Shown: positions 1 through 8,337 of the stretch, one piece after another | Layout of the letters: each line of letters opens with the position of its first letter | Numbering within the stretch: the stretch's first letter is position 1 | Source of the DNA: CAYNYI01 sp964401455 | GTDB lineage: Bacteria; Fibrobacterota; OXYB2-FULL-49-7; CAYNYI01 | Assembly: GCA_964401455.1 (NCBI GenBank) | Contig: CAYNYI010000002.1 | Location: forward strand, 1 to 64,000 | DNA: 64,000 nt | Direction: 5' to 3' | Notes under the pieces: model-generated | What the model was told of the DNA's origin: nothing | Databases searched by the model: none | Seen by the model: the letters and a program-made list of their open reading frames with translations, nothing else | Made by a program: the position numbers and the translations under genes

Positions 1-916
1 TACATTAAAGAGGTTTTACTCTGAGGGCGGGATGCCGCTTTATGAGACTTTCTACAGACCTCTTATAACAGTTTCTTTCTCTTTCGGCGGGAAGGTAGGG
101 CCAATGAAATGCAGCGACGGTATAGGCCCTGTCCTGAGGGGGGGGACCTATGCCGATACAAACGGCTGCAGTTCAGACGCGGCTGCTTTCCTTACCGTGT
201 TTTATTCCGAAGAGATAAATCCGGCAGCGGAAGACTATAAAAAGGCCGACTCAATATTGATCTTTAAAACCGGCAGAAGAATTTCATCGGAATATGTGCT
301 TAGAGACAGTACCCAAAAAGTCCTTGATGTTTCTTCGGAACCGGAGCTTATGAATTCGGCCTACAGATACACTCTCAACAGGCTTGTCGAGATGGGGGTT
401 GACGGGTTCAATATTACCGGAAAATCCGTACGCCTTAACAGTTCTGTTTCTTCCGGACCTGTTCTTACCGATATTAACGGTAATCCGGTACCTGCGGGGA
501 ACCCTTCTGCGCTGTTCAGGCGGGAGCAGGGAACCAGCGGGCTTTGCGAGGCGTTTATAGGGCCTACTCCGGCCGTTCTTTCCGCGGATGCTTCCGGCAA
601 GGGTGTTGAGGCGGTCATAAAACTCAAGGCCAGGTATTATGAGGATCCGGAAACAGGCATAAGAAGCGGTATAATGTCAGTGAAAGTAACAGGCAAAATA
701 TTTGATATGCTCGGAAACTACGTTACCTCCATCGACCCGGTCGAAGCTTCCACCGAAGAGAAGCTCAGCATAGAATGGCCCGCTCCGTGCCTGAACGGCA
801 AAGGCCGCCCGGTCGCTTCCGGCGGTTATATACTGAGGCTGAATGCCCGCTATGAGGACGGCATAGAAGAACCTCTCGGTACCCATAAGCTGATAGTTCT
901 CCGCCCGGGAGGATGA
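1..916 (+). CDS. C-terminal part of a protein with FlgD-like Ig domain (5' end outside window)
   Basis: The reading frame is open to the left window edge with no stop, so the ATG at 32 is probably internal and the gene begins upstream. The last ~80 residues look like the Ig-like fold of FlgD and related cell-surface proteins: 'KIFDMLGNYV', then a W, then 'GRPVASGGYILRL'. Such domains end many secreted proteins in FCB bacteria. The upstream ~200 residues are not recognised. A strong terminator follows 24 bases after the stop, so this gene ends its own transcription unit and is not part of the flagellar operon downstream. The function is unknown; a secreted or surface role is inference from the domain. 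Confidence 0.6.
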   Translation, partial: TLKRFYSEGGMPLYETFYRPLITVSFSFGGKVGPMKCSDGIGPVLRGGTYADTNGCSSDAAAFLTVFYSEEINPAAEDYKKADSILIFKTGRRISSEYVLRDSTQKVLDVSSEPELMNSAYRYTLNRLVEMGVDGFNITGKSVRLNSSVSSGPVLTDINGNPVPAGNPSALFRREQGTSGLCEAFIGPTPAVLSADASGKGVEAVIKLKARYYEDPETGIRSGIMSVKVTGKIFDMLGNYVTSIDPVEASTEEKLSIEWPAPCLNGKGRPVASGGYILRLNARYEDGIEEPLGTHKLIVLRPGG

Positions 917-939
917 TGTCTGTTTAAATTCCGTTTTCT

Positions 940-978
940 AAAAAAGCCGGGGCCTTTTATGGTCCCGGCTTTTTTATT
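940..978 (+). terminator. Rho-independent terminator
   Basis: A perfect 12-bp stem (AAAAAAGCCGGG at 940-951, CCCGGCTTTTTT at 964-975) closes a 12-base loop and ends in a T-run. It separates the left-edge gene from the flagellar cluster. The symmetric A/T tracts mean it could also act on the opposite strand. Confidence 0.9.
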
Positions 979-1053
979 CTTCTGTTTTGGTACAGGTTTT
1001 GCGTGAACTATTTACGGGACTGCTTGCGTAACATTTATCATAACGGGAGATTT

Positions 1054-1602
1054 ATGAAAGGATTATTCGCCTTATCCCTTGTTTTTTTGCTGTTTACGGC
1101 TGTTTCAGAAGTGTCGGCAATAGATATGGAGAAGCTCGAACGCGAGCTTGAAAACCCTCCGGCAGAGGAAAATTCTTCCGCGTCAGAGGAAGAAAAGGTC
1201 TCTCCCGCGAAAAAGACCGAGGAAGTAAACGCGGTATTTCTGATTCTCAGAATAGCCGTTTATTTGATAATTATTCTTGGCTTAATTTATCTTTCTGTAC
1301 TACTCCTCAAAAAGACGGTTTTCCGGCCTCTTTCTAAAGGAAGGCAGTCCTCCGGAAACATCGAGGTGCTTGAGGCAAAAGGAATCGGGCCCGGAAAAAC
1401 CCTGAGCGTAATCCGTGTATTCAATAAGACCGTTGTTCTTGCAATAGGCAGGGAAACCGTTGTTTCCGTAGCCGAACTCGACAGTTCTGTTGTTGATGAC
1501 ATGATAGGGGAAAGAGAGGAAAAGGTCAGCGGGACATTCTCCTCATTTTCCGAAAGTATTAATCATTTTCTGAATAAAGAAGAGAGCGGGGAGGAAAAAT
1601 GA
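1054..1602 (+). CDS. fliO: Flagellar export gate assembly protein FliO
   Basis: FliO assists assembly of the FliP-FliQ-FliR export gate in the inner membrane. The 182-residue protein has a signal peptide, an acidic Glu-rich segment, one strong transmembrane helix ('IAVYLIIILGLIYLSVLLL') and a basic cytoplasmic domain with the FliO pattern ('GNIEVLEAKGIGPGKTLSVI'). FliO is poorly conserved, so the call leans on position just before fliP. I start at ATG 1054, which has a GGGAG ribosome site at 1045-1049. An in-frame GTG at 1003 lacks one and would bury the signal peptide. The stop overlaps the fliP start (ATGA). Confidence 0.9.
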   Translation: MKGLFALSLVFLLFTAVSEVSAIDMEKLERELENPPAEENSSASEEEKVSPAKKTEEVNAVFLILRIAVYLIIILGLIYLSVLLLKKTVFRPLSKGRQSSGNIEVLEAKGIGPGKTLSVIRVFNKTVVLAIGRETVVSVAELDSSVVDDMIGEREEKVSGTFSSFSESINHFLNKEESGEEK

Positions 1603-2345
1603 GGACTCCCGTAATATTTACAGCTTTTTTTCTGCTGTTTATTGGAGTCTTTTCCGGCGCCGATGCTCAGATAATTCCGAAAGTTACTATGGGAGTAGAG
1701 GAAGCGACTACCCCTGAGGAAGCTGCGGTTACCCTAGAGATCCTTTTCCTTATAACTATTTTGACGCTTGCTCCGTCGATACTCATAATGATGACATCGT
1801 TTACCCGTATTGTTGTTATTATGCATTTTCTGCGGAGCGCTCTTGGAACGCAGAGCATGCCCCCCAATCAGGTTTTAATTGGTCTCTCGCTTTTTCTGAC
1901 GCTTTTTATCATGATGCCGGTTTTTACAGATGTTAACGACAATGCTCTTCAGCCTTATCTGGCCGAGGAGATAGATTATAAGCAGGGGTTAAAAAACGCG
2001 ATGGATCCCATCCGGAATTTTATGCTGCGTCAGACGACAGAAAAGGACCTGGCGTTGTTTCTGCGTATGTCGAACTCACCTTCCCCGTCAACTGTCGATG
2101 ATCTTCCGAATACGGTTATTATACCTTCTTTTATAATCAGTGAAATGAAGAAGGCTTTTACAATAGGTTTTATTCTCTACCTGCCCTTTCTTATCATCGA
2201 CATGGTTGTCGCGAGTATACTAATGTCGATGGGAATGATGATGCTGCCTCCGATAATGATATCGCTTCCGTTCAAGCTGATATTATTTGTGTTGGCTGAC
2301 GGCTGGCATCTGATAGTAAAACAGGTAGTACTCAGTTTTAATTAA
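1599..2345 (+). CDS. fliP: Flagellar export gate protein FliP
   Basis: Core subunit of the type III flagellar export gate. The 248 residues match the usual length. A cleavable signal peptide ends near 'SGADAQ', as is typical for FliP. The hallmark segment 'TSFTRIVVIMHFLRSALGTQ' follows the first mature helix, and the C-terminal half has paired helices with 'MVVASILMSMGMMMLPP' and 'LPFKLILFVLADGWHL'. It is translationally coupled to fliO by a 4-base overlap, with fliQ 13 bases downstream. Confidence 0.98.
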   Translation: MRTPVIFTAFFLLFIGVFSGADAQIIPKVTMGVEEATTPEEAAVTLEILFLITILTLAPSILIMMTSFTRIVVIMHFLRSALGTQSMPPNQVLIGLSLFLTLFIMMPVFTDVNDNALQPYLAEEIDYKQGLKNAMDPIRNFMLRQTTEKDLALFLRMSNSPSPSTVDDLPNTVIIPSFIISEMKKAFTIGFILYLPFLIIDMVVASILMSMGMMMLPPIMISLPFKLILFVLADGWHLIVKQVVLSFN

Positions 2346-2358
2346 ATAAGGAGGCTGT

Positions 2359-2628
2359 ATGAATCCCGCAATGGTAATAGGCCTGGGTCAGGAAGCCCTC
2401 AAACTAACCATGTTTCTTTCCGGTCCAATGCTGATATCAGGATTGCTAATCGGTCTTATTGTGGGGATATTCCAGGCAGTAACTCAGATACACGAGATGA
2501 CTCTGACATTTGTGCCTAAAATACTCATAGTCGGTTTCTCGATGCTTCTCGCGCTTCCCTGGATGATAAACAAAGCTCTGGATTTTTTTATCCGGCTTTT
2601 CGAGATGATCCCGATGGTCGTTAAATAA
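2359..2628 (+). CDS. fliQ: Flagellar export gate protein FliQ
   Basis: Small two-helix subunit (89 residues, the normal size) that packs around FliP in the export gate. Two hydrophobic hairpin helices are separated by 'FQAVTQIHEMTLTFVPK', the conserved FliQ loop. An AAGGAGG ribosome site lies just before the ATG. It lies between fliP and fliR in the canonical order. Confidence 0.97.
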   Translation: MNPAMVIGLGQEALKLTMFLSGPMLISGLLIGLIVGIFQAVTQIHEMTLTFVPKILIVGFSMLLALPWMINKALDFFIRLFEMIPMVVK

Positions 2629-2640
2629 GGCTGGGTTGTA

Positions 2641-3426
2641 ATGGTCAATATCGCAGATCTTACAGTTGACCAGATAACCCTTTTCTTTCTATGTTTCATA
2701 AGGGTTGTAAGCATTATTGTTATGATGCCCGTTATCGGAAGCGGCAATATACCCATGCGTGTAAAATCCGCCCTGTCTTTTTTTATCGCGATCGCTCTTT
2801 TCCCGACCTTTCCGGAGTACACCGCCGAGCTTCCGTCAGCGGTTTTTCCTTTTGCGGTGATAGCTGTAAAAGAAGTCCTGGTAGGGATTGTTCTCGGTTT
2901 CGGAGCGAATATGATATTTGTAAGTCTTCAGTTTGCCGGCAGACTCGTTGATCAGCAGATGGCTTTTGCCATGGTTGAAGTTATAGATCCCTCTACAGAC
3001 GTAAGCGTTACAGTTATGGGACAGTTCAAGATGATTATATTCACTTTGATTTTTCTGATGATTTACGGCCATCATTTTTTACTTACCGCGCTTGCAGATT
3101 CTTTTCGGATGATTCCGCTGACTGAGGTTTCAATAGATTCCGGCCGTCTGAGTCAGCAGATCATATTTATGATAAGAGATGTTTTTATCCTTGCGGTCAA
3201 ATTCGCGGCCCCTATAATGGTTACTCTTCTTATGACGACAATAAGTCTCGGTATTATCGCCAGAACCGTTCCTCAGATGAATGTCTTCATAGTAGGGCTG
3301 CCGCTTAAGATCGGGATTGGACTTTTCACAGCGTTTGTTTCCCTTCCACTTTTATATATAGTGTTTCAGAAAATGTTTCTCAGACTCCAGGAAGACATCT
3401 ACATTTTGATGGATTGCCTGGGCTGA
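2641..3426 (+). CDS. fliR: Flagellar export gate protein FliR
   Basis: Single-copy gate subunit with 261 residues and six or more transmembrane helices. The family features 'FLCFIRVVSIIVMMPVIG' near the N terminus and 'GRLVDQQMAFAMVEVIDP' in the middle are present. It starts 12 bases after fliQ with a weak ribosome site (AAGGCTGGG). FlhB follows closely, and the two proteins interact directly in the gate. Confidence 0.97.
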   Translation: MVNIADLTVDQITLFFLCFIRVVSIIVMMPVIGSGNIPMRVKSALSFFIAIALFPTFPEYTAELPSAVFPFAVIAVKEVLVGIVLGFGANMIFVSLQFAGRLVDQQMAFAMVEVIDPSTDVSVTVMGQFKMIIFTLIFLMIYGHHFLLTALADSFRMIPLTEVSIDSGRLSQQIIFMIRDVFILAVKFAAPIMVTLLMTTISLGIIARTVPQMNVFIVGLPLKIGIGLFTAFVSLPLLYIVFQKMFLRLQEDIYILMDCLG

Positions 3427-3445
3427 AAATTAAAGGAAGGTTATT

Positions 3446-4507
3446 TTGCCTGATAACAGCGAAAAAACAGAAGAGCCTACCCCGAAACGAAAACGGGAGT
3501 TAAGAGAAAAGGGTCAGGTTGCAAAAAGTACCGAAATAAGTTCTGTACTTGTTCTGATAGTGGGCCTGATGGTTCTCCGAATTGCCGGGCCGTGGTTTTT
3601 CAGGAATGTTTCTGAAATGATGGTGGTTATTTTTGAACATCTGAATAAGATAGAGGTTAATCAGAACAATGTGGTCACCTATACCAAGACCGGTCTTTTC
3701 TATATGTTCAAGGTTACGGCCCCCGTCATTTTCTCGATTTTAGTTATTGCCGTTACCGCTAATATACTGCATATAGGCCCCCTTCTCGCTTTAAAAGCGA
3801 TTGAACCGAAGTTTTCGAAGATTAATCCTGTCAAAGGTTTCACGAATCTTTTTTCGATGAAATCCATGTTTAATCTTTTAAAAAACATCCTTAAGCTCGT
3901 GATAGTCGCAGCCATAGCCTATGTCATCCTGAAAAATGAAATAGAAGAGATTCTGATTCTCGGAGATGCCGGAGTTGGAGGAATATTTAAAGTGATGGTT
4001 AGCATTGGTTTTAAGATTGGCATGTATATTGCAATAGCATTATTGATACTGGCGGTATTTGATCTTTTGTATCAGCGTTACAGTCATGATCAACAGCAGA
4101 AGATGACCGTTCAGGAAGTCAAGGAAGAAAGAAAACAATCAGAGGGAGATCCGCAGTTGAAAGCCAGGATTAGACAGCTTCAGACAGAGATGGCAAAGAG
4201 AAGAATGATGCAGGAAGTCCCTGAAGCTACAGTAGTTGTGACAAACCCCACTTTTATAGCCATCGCCATAAAGTATGAGATGGAAACAATGGAAACCCCG
4301 GTTATAGTTGCAAAAGGGAAAAGAGCGGTGGCCGAGAAAATCAGAGAAACGGCAAAAGAGCATGATATCCCTATTGTTGAGGATAAGCCTCTGGCAAGAG
4401 GTCTTTATGATGTTGTAGAGCCCGGGGATGAAATTCCGCAGGAGTTTTTTGCGTCTGTGGCGGAAATTCTTGCCTATATTTACAAACTGAATAACAGGGC
4501 GGCATAA
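3446..4507 (+). CDS. flhB: Flagellar export switch protein FlhB (NPTF variant)
   Basis: FlhB switches export from rod/hook to filament substrates. The 353 residues comprise an N-terminal basic segment ('EKTEEPTPKRKRELREKGQV'), four transmembrane helices, and a cytoplasmic domain after residue ~210 with the conserved 'KQSEGDPQLKARIRQLQ'. The autocleavage loop, normally NPTH, is NPTF here (residues 267-270; Phe codon TTT at 4253-4255). Asn and Pro, which define the cleavage site, are kept. The start is TTG at 3446, chosen for the AAGGAAGG ribosome site at 3433-3440 and the canonical N terminus. Confidence 0.97.
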   Translation: MPDNSEKTEEPTPKRKRELREKGQVAKSTEISSVLVLIVGLMVLRIAGPWFFRNVSEMMVVIFEHLNKIEVNQNNVVTYTKTGLFYMFKVTAPVIFSILVIAVTANILHIGPLLALKAIEPKFSKINPVKGFTNLFSMKSMFNLLKNILKLVIVAAIAYVILKNEIEEILILGDAGVGGIFKVMVSIGFKIGMYIAIALLILAVFDLLYQRYSHDQQQKMTVQEVKEERKQSEGDPQLKARIRQLQTEMAKRRMMQEVPEATVVVTNPTFIAIAIKYEMETMETPVIVAKGKRAVAEKIRETAKEHDIPIVEDKPLARGLYDVVEPGDEIPQEFFASVAEILAYIYKLNNRAA

Positions 4508-4511
4508 GATT

Positions 4512-6218
4512 ATGAAGGGTAAATCTTTATATCTTTTGTTGGTTTTTGCGGCGTCGCTGATGTCTCTTTTTTTAACATGCGCGGAGAACCCCGCAAATTC
4601 GGATGAAGAAGAAAACTCCGAGGACTCGGCTTATATAACAGTCCGCGCTCTTTCCGGAGACAACTATTTCGGAGACACGGCTGTTTTTACTGCGGCATTT
4701 CAGGAGGCCGTGAATCCGGGCAATATCCACTGGGACTTCTCCGACAGTGCCGTAAGCATAAGAAGAAACAATAATTCATCAAGAACAGTTGATACGAACT
4801 ATATAGTATGGTCCGGCGCTCCCAATTCTGTTGACGGCGAGACCGTTGATACACTCAGGGTATATGCCGGTTCTAATGTATCGGATCCTTTTATCGTAAA
4901 AATTCATAACCTTGCTCCTGTACTTGACAGCATACTAATAGGCACAGGAGGAATGGGAGGGTGGCTCAGAGCCATAGCACCCGACGGTAATATGCGCTGC
5001 GTGCTTCCGGTCAAACCCGGTATAAGCTATAGGGTAAGGTTCTTTTCGTCGGATGATGATGGAAATAAGGTCACCTATGAAACCGATTCTTCGGAAGTTT
5101 TCGGCAATGAGATAGACAAGGACAGTTCTGAGTTTTCATGGAAGTCTGCAGCGTATGAGGCCTCAGATTATGACGCTAACATAGATTCGTTAACCTTGAG
5201 CGTGTCCAACAGCGGTCAGGGCGTGAGGAATTATACTCTTGTTTTTATTAATCACATAGAGCAGGGAACGGTATGGTTTCCCAGCTATCAGCAGAGTTCC
5301 GGGGAGCTGATAAAACTCTCGCTTTTCGGGGATGAGCTTCTTCGGATCGGAGAGTTCTCAACGATTAAGGATATTGTAGTTGACCCCGGAGAAAATAAGA
5401 GCACAAGCGTCTGGATAATAGAAAGAGCGGATTCAAGCCGTATTTATGAGATAAATGCCGACGGAGTAATAACCGATACGCTCAGCGGATTTTCCAAGCC
5501 CAGGAAGCTTTCATTGTATGTTAATGACGCTCTGCTTTATATCGCCGACGATTCTTCAAACTCCGTTGATATTTACAAAAAAGAAGAAGGTAAACAGCCC
5601 GCGAAAATGCTGTCGTCTATTTCCAGATTTAACGATATGGATGTCGATCAGCTCAGCGGGGATTTATGGGTAGCCACAGATACTGTTTTATTCCGGGTAA
5701 GAGACGGTGTTGTCGTCGATACAATCGGGGATGATTCCACGGAGGCGGCTTTCGGACTTGCCAAACAGATTGCCGTAACCTATAAAAGCGGCTGTATCTG
5801 GGTACTCGATACCAGAAACAGCGCTCTTAAAAAAATAGATATTGACGGAAATGAACTTTCGGTAGTATCCGGATTCAGGGGACCGGAGAAAATTTCCGCT
5901 AACTGGAATGATACTTCCTGCTGGGTGGCCGATACGGAGGGAGACCGTGTTGTCCGCATCGGAGCGGGAATCGGTAGTGCGGTTACAGTTTCCTCATCGG
6001 CTTCAGGGATAATGATTGCGGGCGGTTATTCACAGCCTTATGATGTGGATGCCGATCCCCTCAGCCCTCTCGGACCGGTATGCTGGGTTTTGAATACCCA
6101 GGTCGGGAAGGTTGTGGCGGTTGATACTTCCGGAACGGAAGTCGTGTCCCATTCTATGTTAAATATGGATGGATCCGAGCTTCCGAAGCTAATAGCTGTA
6201 AATCCGGGACACAGGTAA
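4512..6218 (+). CDS. Putative lipoprotein with NHL/beta-propeller-like C-terminal half
   Basis: A 568-residue secreted protein inserted between flhB and flhA. The N terminus is a signal sequence ending in 'LFLTC', a loose lipobox, followed by an acidic Glu/Asp-rich linker. Residues ~50-270 look beta-rich and Ig-like. Residues ~280-560 carry repeated 'I.V....G.IWVLDTRNSALKKID' and 'WVADTEGDRVVRI' units, as in NHL or SMP-30-type beta-propellers. It starts 5 bases after the flhB stop, so it is co-transcribed with the flagellar genes. No known flagellar protein matches; an extracytoplasmic binding role is inference. It may be a lineage-specific flagellar accessory or an unrelated passenger. Confidence 0.75.
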   Translation: MKGKSLYLLLVFAASLMSLFLTCAENPANSDEEENSEDSAYITVRALSGDNYFGDTAVFTAAFQEAVNPGNIHWDFSDSAVSIRRNNNSSRTVDTNYIVWSGAPNSVDGETVDTLRVYAGSNVSDPFIVKIHNLAPVLDSILIGTGGMGGWLRAIAPDGNMRCVLPVKPGISYRVRFFSSDDDGNKVTYETDSSEVFGNEIDKDSSEFSWKSAAYEASDYDANIDSLTLSVSNSGQGVRNYTLVFINHIEQGTVWFPSYQQSSGELIKLSLFGDELLRIGEFSTIKDIVVDPGENKSTSVWIIERADSSRIYEINADGVITDTLSGFSKPRKLSLYVNDALLYIADDSSNSVDIYKKEEGKQPAKMLSSISRFNDMDVDQLSGDLWVATDTVLFRVRDGVVVDTIGDDSTEAAFGLAKQIAVTYKSGCIWVLDTRNSALKKIDIDGNELSVVSGFRGPEKISANWNDTSCWVADTEGDRVVRIGAGIGSAVTVSSSASGIMIAGGYSQPYDVDADPLSPLGPVCWVLNTQVGKVVAVDTSGTEVVSHSMLNMDGSELPKLIAVNPGHR

Positions 6219-6223
6219 AAACG

Positions 6224-6239
6224 GGCCCTGCGAGGGGCC
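6224..6239 (+). other. Short hairpin upstream of flhA
   Basis: GGCCC (6224-6228) can pair with GGGCC (6235-6239) over a 6-base loop, followed by an A-run rather than a T-run. It is therefore not a normal plus-strand terminator. It lies between the lipoprotein stop and the flhA ribosome site and could act as an RNA stability or processing element. Confidence 0.35.
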
Positions 6240-6255
6240 AAAAAAGAGAGAATCA

Positions 6256-8337
6256 ATGAACGGAATAGCACTAAAAGGCCGCCGCGGTCTCAACGCCATT
6301 TTCGAGCACCGTGATCTGCTTATAGCTTTCGGAGTTATAGGTATGGTCATCGTTATGATTATTCCGCTTCCGACTTTTCTGCTTGATGTTTTTCTCGCGC
6401 TGAATATATCCGTTGCTCTTGTAATACTGCTGGTTTCCATGTATGCCGGAAAGGCTCTTGATTTTTCGGTATTTCCCGGTCTTCTTCTTGTGATAACGCT
6501 TTTCAGACTTTCTCTTAATGTCGCTTCAACAAGACTCATTCTTGCCGAAGCTGACGCGGGTGCCGTTATTGACGCTTTCGGAACTTTTGTTACAAAAGGC
6601 AATATAATCGTAGGTTTCATAATTTTCATTGTGCTTATAGTTATTCAGTTTGTAGTTATCACCAAGGGAGCGACAAGGATAGCCGAAGTCGCGGCCAGAT
6701 TTACTCTGGACGCTATGCCGGGAAAACAGATGGCCATAGACGCTGATCTTAATGCCGGAATTATAACCGAGCTTGAGGCCAAGGACAGGCGGGACGAAAT
6801 AAGACGGGAAGCTGATTTTTACGGAGCCATGGACGGAGCGTCTAAATTTGTTCGCGGTGACGCGATTGCCGGAATTATAATTACGATAATAAATATAATA
6901 GGTGGTTTTATAATCGGAATGGCAAGGCTTCAGATGTCCTTCGGTGAGGCCGCTTCAACTTATACTCAGCTTACAATTGGCGACGGACTGGTAACACAGA
7001 TGCCCGCTCTTATAATTTCCACTGCCGTAGGTATAATTGTCAGCCGTGCCGCCTCAAAGGCGAACCTCGGGCATGAAATAAGCAGGCAGCTTACTCAGAG
7101 TCCAAAGGCTATTTTTATCTCATCAGGTGTAATGGCCCTTTTTGCCGTTGTTCCGGGAATGCCGTCTCTGGCGTTTGCGCTTCTTTCCGTTATTGCTTTC
7201 AGCGCGGGAATAGCTATACAGAAAGGAGTGTTTACGGCTCCTGAAGAAGAGGCCGAATCCGAAGCTGATCAGGCTGTTCCCGAGGAAGAAGAAAAACCAG
7301 AGGATTTTCTTCATGTAGATCAGCTTGAACTCGAAATCGGTTATGGACTTATTCCGCTTGTTGATAAATCTCAGGGAGGAGACCTGCTTGAGAGAATCAG
7401 TATGATAAGAAAACAGCTTGCCATGGATCTGGGTCTCATTCTTCCTCCTGTCAGGATAAGGGATAATATTCAGCTTAAGCCCAATGAGTATATAATCAAG
7501 ATCAAAGGTGTCGAGATGAGCGGAGGCGAGCTTATGAGCGGCTCTTATCTCGCAATGGATCCGGGTAATGTTACAAGGAAAATAAAAGGCATACCCACTA
7601 CTGAACCTGCTTTCGGCCTTCCCGCGATCTGGATTACCGAATCCCAGAAAGAAGCGGCGGAACTTTCAGGCTATACAGTCGTGGAGCTTTCGGCGGTCGC
7701 GGCAACCCATCTCACAGAGGTGGTAAAGAAAAATGCGCACGAAATACTCACAAGAGAAGACGTGCAGCGTCTTATAGACAATGTAAAGGAAACTAATAAA
7801 ACGGTTATAGAGGAAATAAATAAAGCCGAAGTACCGGTCGCGGAAATACAGAAAATACTTCAGAATCTTCTGAGTGAGCAGGTGTCTATAAGAGACCTGG
7901 TAACTATACTTGAGATAATAAGCGACAATGCTTCGCATACAAAAAATACCGATGTGCTAACAGAGTATGTAAGATCCGGTCTCGCAAGAAGAATATGTGA
8001 CGAACTCAAGGATGATGATAATGTAATATCCGTAATAACGCTTGATCCTCATCTGGAACAGCAGATGGAAACCTCGCTTCAGCAAACGGAACGCGGTTAT
8101 CAGATGGTTCTTGAGCCTTCCGCGGTCAGGAAGATACAGGAAAGTGTTACTGAAAATCTTGAGGAAATGGCGGCGGCTAATGAAAAACCGGTATTAATTT
8201 GTTCTCCCCTGATAAGGGCACAGGTCAGACGTATGCTTGCTCCGTCTTTTCCGGAACTCACGGTAGTTTCATATAATGAGATAACAAGAGGTATCAACAT
8301 AAAATCAAGAGGGATGGTGAGTTTAAATGAAAATTAA
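6256..8337 (+). CDS. flhA: Flagellar export apparatus protein FlhA
   Basis: The 693-residue FlhA couples the proton motive force to flagellar protein export and binds chaperone-substrate complexes. It has about eight N-terminal transmembrane helices, the conserved cytoplasmic loop 'ARFTLDAMPGKQMAIDADLN', an acidic linker (residues ~330-350, EEEAESEADQAVPEEEE), and a large cytoplasmic domain to the C terminus. Length and order match the family. The last 11 bases overlap the flhF start, which indicates coupling. Confidence 0.98.
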   Translation: MNGIALKGRRGLNAIFEHRDLLIAFGVIGMVIVMIIPLPTFLLDVFLALNISVALVILLVSMYAGKALDFSVFPGLLLVITLFRLSLNVASTRLILAEADAGAVIDAFGTFVTKGNIIVGFIIFIVLIVIQFVVITKGATRIAEVAARFTLDAMPGKQMAIDADLNAGIITELEAKDRRDEIRREADFYGAMDGASKFVRGDAIAGIIITIINIIGGFIIGMARLQMSFGEAASTYTQLTIGDGLVTQMPALIISTAVGIIVSRAASKANLGHEISRQLTQSPKAIFISSGVMALFAVVPGMPSLAFALLSVIAFSAGIAIQKGVFTAPEEEAESEADQAVPEEEEKPEDFLHVDQLELEIGYGLIPLVDKSQGGDLLERISMIRKQLAMDLGLILPPVRIRDNIQLKPNEYIIKIKGVEMSGGELMSGSYLAMDPGNVTRKIKGIPTTEPAFGLPAIWITESQKEAAELSGYTVVELSAVAATHLTEVVKKNAHEILTREDVQRLIDNVKETNKTVIEEINKAEVPVAEIQKILQNLLSEQVSIRDLVTILEIISDNASHTKNTDVLTEYVRSGLARRICDELKDDDNVISVITLDPHLEQQMETSLQQTERGYQMVLEPSAVRKIQESVTENLEEMAAANEKPVLICSPLIRAQVRRMLAPSFPELTVVSYNEITRGINIKSRGMVSLNEN

